A stretch of 64,000 nt of DNA from an uncultured Paracoccaceae bacterium (GTDB lineage Bacteria; Pseudomonadota; Alphaproteobacteria; Rhodobacterales; Rhodobacteraceae): contig CANMPL010000001.1 in assembly GCA_947499715.1 (NCBI GenBank), forward strand, positions 186,001 to 250,000, read 5' to 3'. Shown here in pieces: positions 17,711 through 27,483 of the stretch. Position 1 is the first letter of the stretch, and the number at the start of each line of letters is the position of its first letter. Both the position numbers and the translations under genes were made by a program. The notes below the pieces were generated by a model. It saw nothing but the letters and a program-made list of their open reading frames with translations, was not told where the DNA came from and ran no database searches.

Positions 17711-18943
17711 TTAGGATTTCCACCAGCGACGTGGTTCAACATTCTCTGGCAGTGTATCGCCATCGATTGTCCGCACTTCGTCATAGATTTCCTGATATGT
17801 ATCCAGACCGCCGGACCAGCCGTTAAGCCGCTCGCGCCATTCTTCCCACAACTGCGGCTGGAACTCTGGCGAACACATTTCCTCGGCCTTGCGGATCTCT
17901 TCAGCAGACAAGAACGCGTTGCGGACGTTGTTCTGCGCAAAGATCGTGTTGGGAAGCTGTGGATCGGACTGACCAACAGTTTTCACCAATGCGGCTTCGT
18001 TTGCGGCCTGCACGTGTGTCTGCGCCCAGTAGGACGATTCCATCACGGCATCCTGCAGATGACCATCAAGGCTGTCGAACACGGATGCGGACATCGCTGT
18101 GTGCTCTGTGCCGCAGAAGAAGTTCAGGTGAACCGACTGGGACACAACAGGCGACATGTTGGCGTATGCCACGGCGGATGCCCATGTTTCTGCACCGTCG
18201 ATCAGGCCCTGCTTCAGACCGTCGAGCGTTTCTTCCCAAGCAACCGGAACCGGGTTCAGGTTCAGCGCGTTCATGGCGATACGGCCAAGCTGCGTACCCG
18301 TCACGCGGTTCTTTGTGCCTGCAAGCTGATCGATGCTTGTGACCGTTGGCTTATCTTCCCAAGACAGACCCAACTGGATGCCACGAAGTTCAGCGTGGCT
18401 GAACAGGAACTTCAGACCGTGGCGCTTTTCATAAGGCTCACGCAGCAGTGCCATCGACTTTGGCGAATACAGGAAGTGATACTGGTCGGCGCGGTTACGG
18501 AACATGTAGGCATAGTCCAACACGTTCAGATATGGCGCACCACCGGCAGAGTTCTGCGTGGATGCCGCGTAGATGTCGACGATGCCCTGCTGTGTTTTCT
18601 CAACGCAGGATGTCTGACCACAGATCTGGTTGTCGCCGATGAATTCGACGCGGATTTCGCCGTCAGTGCGGCTTTCCAGATCGCGTGCAAATTCCAGTGC
18701 GCCGGCGCGCTCGATCAGCAGGTTGCGGGCGTTAAAGCCAGCTGCACCGAACTTCAGCGTGAATTTTGCTTCTTTCGCAAAGCGCCGCTCGTAGGTTGAT
18801 TCGGCTGCACTCGCGAGGTTCGCGATGCTCATCGCACCACCAAAGCTACCTGCTGCAAGCAGCGTAGAGCTCATGCCGTATTGACCGGCCAATTTGAACA
18901 AATCGCGACGCGAAATGCCGCCTAGTTTATTCATCAACGTCAT
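17711..18943 (-). CDS. dctP: TRAP transporter substrate-binding protein (DctP)
   Basis: A periplasmic binding protein of 410 residues. The N-terminus has a twin-arginine-like signal (ISRRDLFKLAGQYG, then a hydrophobic run to ANLASAAES), suggesting Tat export of a folded protein. The DctP fold is seen in AGALEFARDLESRTDGEIRVEFIGDNQICG, the conserved ATSKNRVTGTQLGR-like LAGTKNRVTGTQLG (binding Arg) and PVAWEETLDGLKQGLIDGAE. The start ATG at 18943 has GGGAGG 5 bases upstream. Ligand unknown; probably an organic anion or sugar acid given the AKR and IclR neighbours. Confidence 0.93.
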   Translation of the reverse strand: MTLMNKLGGISRRDLFKLAGQYGMSSTLLAAGSFGGAMSIANLASAAESTYERRFAKEAKFTLKFGAAGFNARNLLIERAGALEFARDLESRTDGEIRVEFIGDNQICGQTSCVEKTQQGIVDIYAASTQNSAGGAPYLNVLDYAYMFRNRADQYHFLYSPKSMALLREPYEKRHGLKFLFSHAELRGIQLGLSWEDKPTVTSIDQLAGTKNRVTGTQLGRIAMNALNLNPVPVAWEETLDGLKQGLIDGAETWASAVAYANMSPVVSQSVHLNFFCGTEHTAMSASVFDSLDGHLQDAVMESSYWAQTHVQAANEAALVKTVGQSDPQLPNTIFAQNNVRNAFLSAEEIRKAEEMCSPEFQPQLWEEWRERLNGWSGGLDTYQEIYDEVRTIDGDTLPENVEPRRWWKS

Positions 18944-19051
18944 AGTGTCCTCCCAGACTGTCTATTATTGAGACTCTTATTCTCAAAAAAAGACTAGTAT
19001 GGTTCTCGCAATCTGCCTAATGTTTTTTTTGGAAATAGAAGGATCAAGGCT
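18944..19051. promoter_or_regulatory. Divergent dctP/GMC promoter region with palindrome
   Basis: A 108-base AT-rich divergent region. It contains TTGAGA (18968-18973), 7 bases, TCTCAA (18981-18986), a symmetric 19-base element close to dctP. It is a candidate operator for the IclR protein of the dct operon. A T8 run (19023-19030) precedes the GMC ribosome-binding site AGAAGGA. No -10/-35 pair can be assigned with confidence. Confidence 0.45.
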
Positions 19052-20650
19052 GTGGAGGCTGATTTTATTGTTATTGGCGCGGGTTCAGCGGGCTGTGTGG
19101 TCGCAAATCGGCTCAGCGCGAACCCCAACCATAGGGTGATTCTCCTTGAAGCTGGTGGAAAAGATTGGAACCCATGGATCCATATCCCGGTCGGCTACTT
19201 CAAGACCATTCATAATCCGTCGGTCGACTGGTGCTACAAAACGGAACCCGATCCCGGCTTGAACGGGCGCTCGATCGAATGGCCGCGCGGCAAGGTGCTG
19301 GGAGGGTCATCGTCTTTGAACGGTCTGCTATATGTACGTGGGCAGCCGCAGGATTATGACCGCTGGCGGCAAATGGGCAACGCGGGCTGGGGCTGGGATG
19401 ACGTCCTGCCGCTGTTCAAGCGGGCCGAGAAAAACGAACGCGGCGCTGACGAATATCATGGCGATCAGGGCCCACTGTCGGTCAGCAACATGCGCATTCA
19501 GCGCCCCATCACCGACGCATGGGTCGCCGCAGCACAGGCAGAGGGTTATCCTTTCAACCCTGACTATAACGGCGAAACCCAGGAAGGCGTGGGGTTCTTT
19601 CAGCTGACCGCCCGCAATGGACGGCGGTGTAGCTCTGCTGTGGCATATCTCAACCCGGTCAAAGACCGCGACAACCTGACAATCATCACGCACGCGCTGG
19701 TGCAAAAGGTTGAGCTGGACGGCAATCGCGCCACCGGCGTCAGCTATCAGGACAAGGCGGGCAACACCCACACGATCAAAGCGGCCAAGGAAATCATTCT
19801 ATGTGGCGGGGCGATCAACTCGCCTCAGCTTTTGATGCTCTCCGGTATCGGAGAGGCGGCGCAGCTGTCGGACCACGGCATAGCGGTGCAAAAGGACCTG
19901 CCCGGTGTGGGCAAGAATATGCAAGACCACCTGCAGGCGCGGCTTGTCTACAAATGCAATGAACCCACGTTGAACGACGAGGTCAGCAGCTTGTTCGGCC
20001 AAGCCAAGATCGCGCTGAAATATGCGATGTTCCGCGCGGGTCCGATGACAATGGCCGCCAGCCTGGCAACCGGGTTCCTCAAAACCCGAGAGGATCTGGA
20101 GACACCTGATATTCAATTCCACGTTCAACCCCTGTCGGCCGAAAACCCCGGCAAGGGCGCCGACAAATTCTCTGCCTTTACGATGTCGGTCTGCCAGCTC
20201 CGCCCTGAAAGCCGGGGCGAGATTCGCCTCGCCGGGCCGGAGCCGACGACTTACCCCAAGATCATCCCAAACTACCTGTCGACCGAAACCGACTGTCGGA
20301 CCGTGGTGGAGGGCGTCAATATTGCCCGACGCATCGCGCGAAATGCACCACTGACATCGAAGATCAGCGAAGAGTATCGGCCTCATGCCTCGCTGGATAT
20401 GAACGACTACGACGCCACGCTGGATTGGGCCCGCAACAACACGGCCTCGATCTATCACCCCACCGGAACCTGCAAGATGGGCGATGGCAAGGATGCTGTG
20501 GTCGATGCGCGCCTGCGGGTGCACGGCATCGCAGGGCTGCGTGTGGCGGATTGTTCAATCATGCCCGAAATCGTGTCCGGTAACACCAACGCGCCAGCCA
20601 TCATGATCGGCGAAAAAGTCAGCGACCTGATCCGCGAAGACCACCCCTAA
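19052..20650 (+). CDS. GMC family oxidoreductase (choline dehydrogenase-like)
   Basis: An FAD-dependent alcohol dehydrogenase/oxidase of 532 residues. It has the Rossmann loop [21 protein letters not shown] signature 1 ([22 protein letters not shown]), signature 2 ([16 protein letters not shown]) and the C-terminal active-site region [10 protein letters not shown] and [14 protein letters not shown]. The start is GTG at 19052 with AGAAGGA about 8 bases upstream. Divergent from dctPQM, so likely co-regulated with uptake of its substrate. BetA homology is common in this family but no betB or betI lies nearby, so choline is not assured as substrate. Confidence 0.9.
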   Translation: MEADFIVIGAGSAGCVVANRLSANPNHRVILLEAGGKDWNPWIHIPVGYFKTIHNPSVDWCYKTEPDPGLNGRSIEWPRGKVLGGSSSLNGLLYVRGQPQDYDRWRQMGNAGWGWDDVLPLFKRAEKNERGADEYHGDQGPLSVSNMRIQRPITDAWVAAAQAEGYPFNPDYNGETQEGVGFFQLTARNGRRCSSAVAYLNPVKDRDNLTIITHALVQKVELDGNRATGVSYQDKAGNTHTIKAAKEIILCGGAINSPQLLMLSGIGEAAQLSDHGIAVQKDLPGVGKNMQDHLQARLVYKCNEPTLNDEVSSLFGQAKIALKYAMFRAGPMTMAASLATGFLKTREDLETPDIQFHVQPLSAENPGKGADKFSAFTMSVCQLRPESRGEIRLAGPEPTTYPKIIPNYLSTETDCRTVVEGVNIARRIARNAPLTSKISEEYRPHASLDMNDYDATLDWARNNTASIYHPTGTCKMGDGKDAVVDARLRVHGIAGLRVADCSIMPEIVSGNTNAPAIMIGEKVSDLIREDHP

Positions 20651-20690
20651 GGGGCCGCAAAACGCGGCAACAGCCAAAAATCGCACCCGA

Positions 20691-20711
20691 CTAGACATAA
20701 GTGTCTAGACA
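20691..20711. promoter_or_regulatory. Candidate TetR-type operator
   Basis: CTAGACA (20691-20697) and TGTCTAG (20702-20708) form a perfect inverted repeat around TAAG. The right half extends into a second perfect palindrome, TGTCTAGACA (20702-20711). The site lies 54-74 bases before the first gene of an operon whose third gene is a TetR regulator, so it is a plausible autoregulatory operator. Confidence 0.5.
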
Positions 20712-20764
20712 GGTGCGCGCTGTGTCTTTTAGCCTTCTGAAAGCGAGTCAGCGGAGGGTCAGTC

Positions 20765-23170
20765 ATGAAATCGCATTACCGTGTTGTGGTGGTCGGCGGC
20801 GGCGTCGTCGGCACATCTGTCCTGTATCACCTTGCCAAAATGGGCTGGACCGACGTGGCGCTTGTCGAACGCTCTGTGCTGACGGCAGGGTCAAGCTGGC
20901 ACGCGGCGGGCGGCATCCACGCCTTGAACGCGGACCCAAACATCGCGCAATTGCAGGCCTATACCATTGACCTGCTGTCCGAGATCGAAGCCGAATCCGG
21001 CCAGAACATCGGCCTGCATATGACCGGCGGCCTTACGATGGCAGGCACGCCTGACCGCTGGGAATGGCTGCAATCGGCCTTTCGCACCTTCCAATCCATC
21101 GGCATCGAAGATTGCCGTCTGGTGACGGTGGAAGAAGCCGTCGAACTCAACCCGATCATGTCGGGCGAGGGCCTTTTGGGCGGCATGTGGGCCGACCGCG
21201 AAGGCTATATCGACACCACTGGCACCGTGCACGCCTACGCAGGGGCCGCCAAGAAACGCGGCGCGACCGTGATCGAACACAACCGTGTTCTCGAACTGGT
21301 CCAGACGTTGCAAGGCTGGGATGTGGTGACGGAAAAGGGCACGATTTCCTGCGAACATGTGGTCAACGCCGCAGGCCTTTGGGCCAAGCAGTTGGGCCGA
21401 ATGGCGGGGGTCGAACTGCCTGTTTCACCGCTCAACCATCACTACCTGATCTCTGATACGATCCCCGCGCTGGAAGACCTGGATTTTGAGGTGCCGATGA
21501 CCGTTGACCTCGAAGGGTTCACCTATCTGCGACAAGATCAAAAGGGCGTCCTACTTGGCATTTACGAGGTCGATCACCAGCACTGGATGATGGACGGCGC
21601 ACCTTGGGAATATGGGTTTGAGTTGCAGCAGGAAGATCCTGACCGGATCGAAAAAGAGCTGATCATGGGGTTTGAGCGTTACCCCGCGCTTCAGGACGTC
21701 GGTGTCAAAACATGGGTCAATGGTGCCTTCACCTTTTCGCCCGATGGTAACCCGCTGGTCGGCCCGGTGCCCGGCCTGCGCGGCTATTGGTCGGCCTGTG
21801 CTGTCATGGCCGGATTCCTGCAAGGCGGCGGCGTGGGCAAAAGCCTTGCGGAGTGGATGATCAATGGCACGCCAGAGGCGGACGTCTACGGCATGGACGT
21901 TGCGCGCTACGGCGTCTGGGCCGAGAACAAGCAATACATCAAGGAAACGACGGGCCAATTCTATTCCCGCCGCTTTGTGATGACCTATCCCAACGAACAA
22001 CTGCCCGCCGGGCGGCCCCTGAAAACCGCGCCTGCGCATAGCGACATGACGGCGGCGGGGTGCCAGTGGGGGCAAAGCTGGGATCTTGAGGTGCCGTTGT
22101 ATTTCGCCGCACCGGGGTTCGCGGAAACGCCATCGCTCAAGCGGTCGAACGCCTTCGACATTGTCGCGGCAGAGTGCAAGGCCGTGCGCGAAGGCGTGGG
22201 CCTGCTTGATATCACCGGTTTCTCTCGGTTCGAGGTGTCAGGCCCCAACGCAGAACGCTGGCTGAACACCATGTTCGCCACAGCCCTGCCGAAACCTGGC
22301 CGCGCCCGTTTGGCCGTTTTGCTGGCAGAGGATGGGCGGCTAAAGGGCGATCTGACGCTCTTTAACTGGGGTGACGGCACATGGTGGATCATGGGCAGCT
22401 ATTATCTGCGGCAATGGCACATGCGCTGGTTTGACGACCACATGGAAGACGGCGTCGTGATCCGTGATCTGGGCGAAGAGATGGCCGGATTTTCCCTGTC
22501 CGGTCCAAAGTCCCGCGCCGTGATTGCGAAACTGACCGATGCGCCAATCGGTGATCTGCCGCTTTTTGGCTGCGGACAATTCGACATTGGCATGATCCGC
22601 GCCCGCGTCGCACGCATGTCCGTCAGCGGAGAAATGGGATACGAGATCAACTGCCGCATGGGCGATCATATCACTTTGCGCAACACGCTGCTGGCCGCGG
22701 GCAGGGACGAGGGGATGATCGAATACGGCTTTAACGCGATGCTGTCTCTGCGGTTAGAGAAGTCATTTGGCATCTGGAGCGCGGAATTCACCCAAGGCTA
22801 CACCCCCGGCATGACTGCGATGGACCGCTGGATCAAATGGGACAAGGGCGATTTTGTCGGGCGTGACGCGGCCATCGCAGAACGCGATGGCAATGGCCCC
22901 GCACAGGTTCAGGTCACGCTAGAGGTTGACGCCGTTGACGCAGATGCCAGCGGGTACGAGCCGATCTGGGCAGGTGGCGAAAAAGTGGGTTTTGTCACCT
23001 CTGGCGGCTATGGCCACACCGTCGGCAAGTCGCTTGCGATGGCCTTGGTGAACGTCGAACACGCCGCCGAAGGGTCTGATCTGACGGTCCATATCGTCGG
23101 CGTTGAACGCGCGGCCAAGGTGATTGCCCCCTCGCCCTATGACCCGGACGGCAAGGCGATGCGCGGATGA
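20765..23170 (+). CDS. FAD-dependent oxidoreductase with GcvT domains (dimethylglycine/sarcosine dehydrogenase-like)
   Basis: An 801-residue enzyme with an N-terminal DAO domain (VVVVGGGVVGTSVLYHLAK, residues 6-24) and C-terminal aminomethyltransferase (GcvT) and GcvT_C barrel domains from about residue 430. The SSWHAAGG motif carries the His that covalently holds FAD in dimethylglycine and sarcosine dehydrogenases. Such enzymes oxidatively demethylate N-methyl amines and pass the one-carbon unit to tetrahydrofolate on the GcvT part (e.g. GFSRFEVSGPNAERWLNTM, GEMGYEINC). It overlaps the mttB-like gene by ATGA. Likely substrate: a secondary or tertiary methylamine such as dimethylglycine or a structural analogue; not provable from sequence. 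Confidence 0.9.
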   Translation: MKSHYRVVVVGGGVVGTSVLYHLAKMGWTDVALVERSVLTAGSSWHAAGGIHALNADPNIAQLQAYTIDLLSEIEAESGQNIGLHMTGGLTMAGTPDRWEWLQSAFRTFQSIGIEDCRLVTVEEAVELNPIMSGEGLLGGMWADREGYIDTTGTVHAYAGAAKKRGATVIEHNRVLELVQTLQGWDVVTEKGTISCEHVVNAAGLWAKQLGRMAGVELPVSPLNHHYLISDTIPALEDLDFEVPMTVDLEGFTYLRQDQKGVLLGIYEVDHQHWMMDGAPWEYGFELQQEDPDRIEKELIMGFERYPALQDVGVKTWVNGAFTFSPDGNPLVGPVPGLRGYWSACAVMAGFLQGGGVGKSLAEWMINGTPEADVYGMDVARYGVWAENKQYIKETTGQFYSRRFVMTYPNEQLPAGRPLKTAPAHSDMTAAGCQWGQSWDLEVPLYFAAPGFAETPSLKRSNAFDIVAAECKAVREGVGLLDITGFSRFEVSGPNAERWLNTMFATALPKPGRARLAVLLAEDGRLKGDLTLFNWGDGTWWIMGSYYLRQWHMRWFDDHMEDGVVIRDLGEEMAGFSLSGPKSRAVIAKLTDAPIGDLPLFGCGQFDIGMIRARVARMSVSGEMGYEINCRMGDHITLRNTLLAAGRDEGMIEYGFNAMLSLRLEKSFGIWSAEFTQGYTPGMTAMDRWIKWDKGDFVGRDAAIAERDGNGPAQVQVTLEVDAVDADASGYEPIWAGGEKVGFVTSGGYGHTVGKSLAMALVNVEHAAEGSDLTVHIVGVERAAKVIAPSPYDPDGKAMRG

Positions 23171-24705
23171 CGTGCGGGCCAACACGGCGGGGCGGACGGC
23201 GGCGCGGCGAGACTGAGGCGCCCGCCACCCGAGACGTGGACTATCGCAATCTGCGCAATCCCTTCCCGCCGATGAAGGCCTTTACCGACGACCACATCAC
23301 GGCGATGCATAACGCCGCACTCGAGGTGCTGGAAACACTTGGCGTGAAGGTCCTGCTGCCCGAGGCCCGTAAGATCCTTGCTGCCGGTGGCGCGCTGGTC
23401 GACGAAGGCACCGAGATGGTGCGCATCGGGCGCGACACGGTGACGGCAGCGCTTGAAACCGCGCCCAAGTCGATCCCCGTTGCCGGTGCCGTGCGTGACC
23501 GCGATATCGTGCTGGAGCTTGGCAACCTTGTTTTCCAACCCGGCGCCGGTGCGCCCCATGCCACCGACCTGACCCGTGGCCGCCGCCCCGGCACGCGCGC
23601 CGACTACGATGAATTGACCCGGCTGACGCAACATTTCGATGTGCTGCACATGGTCCCGCCGCTGATCGAACCGCAGGACGTGCCCATCCATTTGCGTCAC
23701 TACGCCACGATGGAATCGCAACTGACCCTGTCCGACAAAGTGCCCTTTGTGTTTTCACGCGGCACCGGGCAGGTTGACCAATCCTTTGAGATGTTGCGCG
23801 ACTTTCGCGGCCTGTCTGATGCGGAATTTGCCGCGCAGTCACATTGCTACACGATCATCAACACCAATTCGCCCCGGACCATCGACATCCCGATGGCGCA
23901 AGGCCTGATCGACTTTGCCAAGGCGGGGCAAGTCAGCATTGTGACACCCTTCACCTTGATGGGGGCGATGGCCCCGATCACTGTCGCAGGCGCGATTACC
24001 CTGTCCCACGCCGAAGCCTTGGCCGCGATCACGCTGGTGCAATTGACCAACCCCGGCGCGCCGGTCTGCTATGGCACGTTCACCTCGAACGTCGATATGA
24101 AATCGGGCGCGCCGGTCTTTGGCACGCCGGAACACTTCCGCGCCTCACTGGCGGCAGGACAGCTTGCCCGACTGATTGGCTTGCCGTGGCGCAGCGCGTC
24201 AGGCTCTGCTGCAAACCTGTCTGACGTGCAGGCCGCCAATGAAACGCAATTCGGCACGTGGGGCTGTCTGATGGCCGGGGCCACCGTGGTCATCCACGCC
24301 GCAGGCTGGCTAGAGGGCGGATTGTCGGTCTCTTACGAAAAGCTCATCACCGATATCGAGGTTCTCAATATGGTGGCAGAGCTTTGCAATGCGGGCACTG
24401 ACGCGGGCAGTGATATTGGCCTTGATGCCCTGGCAGAGGTTCAGCCGGGCGGTCACTTCTTTGGGGCGGACCACACAATGGCCCGCTACAAAACCGAATT
24501 TTACGAACCGGTCGTGGCGGACTACGCCAACTTTGGCACTTGGACGGAAAAGGGCGGCCTTGATGCCACCACCCGCGCGACAGCGATCTGGCAGAACATT
24601 CTGGCAGAGCCTTCGCCGATCAAACCGGACCCAATGCGCCTTGGCACGCTGCAAGATTATATCGCCAAAGCGACCGCTGCAGGCGGCGAACCACCGGTCA
24701 GCTGA
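23167..24705 (+). CDS. MttB-like methyltransferase (non-pyrrolysine, trimethylamine methyltransferase family)
   Basis: A 512-residue member of the MttB superfamily. Archaeal MttB contains pyrrolysine at an amber codon; here the frame is intact without TAG, so it is the non-Pyl class that includes glycine-betaine methyltransferase MtgB. Recognisable regions are the N-terminal HNAALEVLETLGVKV, ATDLTRGRRPGTRADYDELTRL, the barrel segments TPFTLMGAMAPITVAGA and PVCYGTFTSNVDM, and the C-terminal PGGHFFGADHTM. The first 20 residues are Arg/Gly rich and the true start may be slightly downstream. No corrinoid-protein gene accompanies it. With the DMGDH-like partner it suggests stepwise removal of methyl groups from a quaternary amine. 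Confidence 0.87.
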   Translation: MTCGPTRRGGRRRGETEAPATRDVDYRNLRNPFPPMKAFTDDHITAMHNAALEVLETLGVKVLLPEARKILAAGGALVDEGTEMVRIGRDTVTAALETAPKSIPVAGAVRDRDIVLELGNLVFQPGAGAPHATDLTRGRRPGTRADYDELTRLTQHFDVLHMVPPLIEPQDVPIHLRHYATMESQLTLSDKVPFVFSRGTGQVDQSFEMLRDFRGLSDAEFAAQSHCYTIINTNSPRTIDIPMAQGLIDFAKAGQVSIVTPFTLMGAMAPITVAGAITLSHAEALAAITLVQLTNPGAPVCYGTFTSNVDMKSGAPVFGTPEHFRASLAAGQLARLIGLPWRSASGSAANLSDVQAANETQFGTWGCLMAGATVVIHAAGWLEGGLSVSYEKLITDIEVLNMVAELCNAGTDAGSDIGLDALAEVQPGGHFFGADHTMARYKTEFYEPVVADYANFGTWTEKGGLDATTRATAIWQNILAEPSPIKPDPMRLGTLQDYIAKATAAGGEPPVS

Positions 24706-24707
24706 CG

Positions 24708-25340
24708 ATGGATACACCCTTACCCGGCAACACAAAGGTGACCCGTCAGGATTGGCTGGATGCCGCAACGCAGATCCTTCTGACCGATGGCGTCGAACGG
24801 GTGAAAATCCTGACGCTGGCCAATCTGCTGAACGTGTCGCGGTCGAGCTTTTACTGGTATTTCGAAAGCAGAGAGGCCCTGCTGACAGCGCTGCTGGATC
24901 ACTGGATTGGCACCAATACGGCCGCGCTTGTCGCCCATGCCGCCACACAGCAACCGACGATCACGGCGGCTGTTGCGAATGTCTTCATCTGCTTCATTGA
25001 CGAAAGGCAGTTTAACAACCGGCTGGACTTTGCAGTGCGTGATTGGGCGCGACGAGATCCTTCGGTGCGTGAGGTGCTCGCGCAGTCCGATGAACAACGC
25101 CTAACCGCCCTTGCTGCGATGTTCGGCGCGCATGGTTACACCCCGGAAGATGCCCGCATTCGCGCGCGCGTTCTATACTACATGCAAATCGGCTATATCG
25201 ATGCCGACCTGCAAGAAACCACGCAAGAGCGTTTGGAACAGGTCGCCCATTATATCTTTGCCTTCACCGGCCAGCACGCCACACAGGCCGAACTGGATAC
25301 GTTCAGAACAACGGTCCTGTCATTTAGCGAAACAGGGTAA
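24708..25340 (+). CDS. TetR/AcrR family transcriptional regulator
   Basis: A 210-residue regulator with an N-terminal TetR helix-turn-helix (DAATQILLTDGVERVKILTLANLLNVSRSSFYWYFESREALL) and a divergent ligand-binding domain. It starts 2 bases after the mttB-like stop and so is the third gene of that operon, probably its own regulator through the palindrome at 20691-20711. Its last 17 bases overlap, tail to tail, the convergent gene at 25324-26688. Confidence 0.92.
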   Translation: MDTPLPGNTKVTRQDWLDAATQILLTDGVERVKILTLANLLNVSRSSFYWYFESREALLTALLDHWIGTNTAALVAHAATQQPTITAAVANVFICFIDERQFNNRLDFAVRDWARRDPSVREVLAQSDEQRLTALAAMFGAHGYTPEDARIRARVLYYMQIGYIDADLQETTQERLEQVAHYIFAFTGQHATQAELDTFRTTVLSFSETG

Positions 25341-26688
25341 TGTCGCGGTTCAGGCGCACCGTCAGACCAGTATCGCTGTCGGTATCTGCGCCTTCTTTTG
25401 TCCGCGTATGCCGGACCGAAGCCGAAACACTCCAGTCGCGGGTCAGATCGTGCTGATAGGTGACAGAGGCTGACACGCTGCTGCCGTCTTCCTCGATCGG
25501 GTCGTCGTAGTTCAGGCTCGCCAATGAGGCCGCGACGCTTAGGCTGCTGCGTGGGGTCAGATCTGTGCGATAGCTCCCGTTCACGCGCCGCGAAATGGCA
25601 CGCGCGCCATCGTCCGTGACAAAACCATCCTGCCCAGCCTGAAGCGAGATCAAGCCATTGCGCAGTTCCTGCTGAAAATTCACGCTGCCAAGGAACGAAA
25701 TATCGCTGTCCTGCTTGATCGCCCCAACCGTGTAGTTCAGCGATTGCGTCTTCGTCAGCTCCATGCTCCGGCGATAGGTCAGCCGATCATCTGAGCCGCC
25801 AACATCCACCGTGCGGCTATAGGCGAACCGGCTTTGGCCGCTGCGCTGATCAATGGTCACACCAAGATCAAAGCCAAGCCCGTCCTGGGTCGATGTCACC
25901 CGATTTCCGGCCCCATCGTCTGTTGTTGTGTCAATATCGTTCCAGTTCACCGAGGCATCAAGCCGCGCGGCCTTATTGATGCTGGCCGTCATCCCAAGCG
26001 ACGCATTGCGCCGCTTTTCGATTGAATTAAGCGCGTCTTCACGGTCGTCAGTGCTTTGCCCCAGCCCTGCATTCACGCTGAACACGCGGGTGATATCAAA
26101 ACGCAGGCTGACGTCTGCGCCACGCACCGTGCTGTCATAAAGCCGCGCATCGGTCGTATCCTCATAGGACACGTCCCCATAGGTCAGATTGACCCGCGCC
26201 CCAAAGGGGTTCCGCTCACCAAATGCGATGCCAACGGACCCGTTCTGGCGCACGCGCGTGCCTGTTGAAACGATAAAGCTGTCTTCGTCCAACCCGTTCT
26301 CGCCATCCAGCAGGACCGATTGGCCGTCAACGTCAGCAGAGGCGTAGGTATAACCAACATTGAAATCCAGCGGCCCGGATTGCTGCGCATAGCTCAGGTC
26401 AACGCGTGGGTCGATGATGCCAAAGTCGCTGTCGTCTTCGGTGACTTCCATCAGACGCGTATTGATCGAGAACTGAAACTGCTGCGACCGTGTCGCACGC
26501 CTGATGTTCAGGTCAGCATCTGTAAACAGCGTCGTGGTGTCTTCTGTCTCAATTCCACCAGAAAGCCGCAGAACCGACGGGTTTTCATCCGTCGCCTGCG
26601 CAACAGCCCCAATCCCGGCACTGCACAACATGAAAGACAATACTCCGCGTTTTCGAAAGTGTCCGAAACGGGCAATCTTGCTATTCAT
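25324..26688 (-). CDS. Putative outer-membrane beta-barrel protein of an exosortase/EPS locus
   Basis: A 454-residue exported protein: basic N-terminus, hydrophobic stretch (GVLSFMLCSAGIGAVAQA), then about 18-20 alternating amphipathic beta segments rich in S, T, D and N. These resemble the TIGR03016-type barrel proteins that sit beside PrsT/EpsH genes in PEP-CTERM loci. It ends in LNRDITLFR, near but not exactly the usual terminal Phe of barrel proteins. Function is unknown; a secretin-independent polymer pore or outer-membrane anchor is possible. It follows the short Wza-like gene by 18 bases, in the same leftward operon. Confidence 0.7.
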   Translation of the reverse strand: MNSKIARFGHFRKRGVLSFMLCSAGIGAVAQATDENPSVLRLSGGIETEDTTTLFTDADLNIRRATRSQQFQFSINTRLMEVTEDDSDFGIIDPRVDLSYAQQSGPLDFNVGYTYASADVDGQSVLLDGENGLDEDSFIVSTGTRVRQNGSVGIAFGERNPFGARVNLTYGDVSYEDTTDARLYDSTVRGADVSLRFDITRVFSVNAGLGQSTDDREDALNSIEKRRNASLGMTASINKAARLDASVNWNDIDTTTDDGAGNRVTSTQDGLGFDLGVTIDQRSGQSRFAYSRTVDVGGSDDRLTYRRSMELTKTQSLNYTVGAIKQDSDISFLGSVNFQQELRNGLISLQAGQDGFVTDDGARAISRRVNGSYRTDLTPRSSLSVAASLASLNYDDPIEEDGSSVSASVTYQHDLTRDWSVSASVRHTRTKEGADTDSDTGLTVRLNRDITLFR

Positions 26689-26706
26689 GCTGTGTATCCA
26701 GTGTCT

Positions 26707-27318
26707 TTATTCGAAAAGGCGGCGTTCAGGCGCGACCAATACATCACCGTCCTGCAGCACGATATCGCGCAACACTTCGGACCCATCTGCGATGGCTTTG
26801 TAGTTGATAAGGATCGTGCTGACGGCGCCGGTTTGGGTATTTGTACGACGCAACTGGATACGCTTTTGCGCGGCAAAGTTGGTGAAACCACCACCTGACG
26901 CCATCGCTTGTAACATGGTGATTCCGGGGTCGAGCTCCTTGGGACCGGGGGCGGCCCATTCGCCAAGGAAGAAGACATCAATTGTGGGGTCAGGCTCTGG
27001 TGCGCTGGCGGTCTGCGGCAAGCGCGGGCGCAACTGCTGCACCGAAACAAAGACGTTCGGCGACTGGGCGAACTGCGACGCAATACCTGCAGAGATCTGC
27101 GATCCGATCTGGCCCGGCGTCTTGCCGCGCACGGAAAGCGTGCCCGCAAACGGGAAGGTGATGCTGCCATTTGGCAGAACCAGCACCGACCGGTTCAAAC
27201 CCGGATCTTCAAGCACTTCAATCGCCAGCGTGTCGCCAGCGTTCACGCGATAACCGTCCTGCGCTGTTGCGACATTCGCAAATACCAGCGCAAACAGGAG
27301 AACAAGTAATTTTTTCAT
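26707..27318 (-). CDS. Short polysaccharide biosynthesis/export protein (Wza/EpsA-like)
   Basis: A periplasmic or outer-membrane export component of about 203 residues. The start is ATG at 27318 (MKKLLVLLFALVFANVATAQ signal peptide) with AAGG 8 bases upstream. The Poly_export domain (YRVNAGDTLAIEVLEDPGLNR, VLPNGSITFPFAGTLSVRGKT) is followed by one SLBB-like segment (IDVFFLGEWAAPGPKEL). It has no lipobox Cys and is less than half the length of the other Wza-like protein (2428-3789), the size seen in XrtA-type EPS loci. Operon: PrsT-like, this gene, barrel protein. Confidence 0.87.
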   Translation of the reverse strand: MKKLLVLLFALVFANVATAQDGYRVNAGDTLAIEVLEDPGLNRSVLVLPNGSITFPFAGTLSVRGKTPGQIGSQISAGIASQFAQSPNVFVSVQQLRPRLPQTASAPEPDPTIDVFFLGEWAAPGPKELDPGITMLQAMASGGGFTNFAAQKRIQLRRTNTQTGAVSTILINYKAIADGSEVLRDIVLQDGDVLVAPERRLFE

Positions 27319-27483
27319 CAGGTGACCTTTGTCATTAGTTCGCACCCATCCAAAGACGCTTAAAGACGCGTTAACCTTTCGATGGAACACTTTTCTGGTC
27401 CAATGCTCGAAAAATCGTGTTTTTGTTTCCTAACCGTCACAGAAACACCATGAAATATGGCGGTTTTGTGGCCGTGCCCCCGC

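Noticed and set aside
23167-24705. Pyrrolysine-containing MttB
   Set aside because: No in-frame TAG interrupts the gene and no pyl genes are present; it is the non-Pyl branch.
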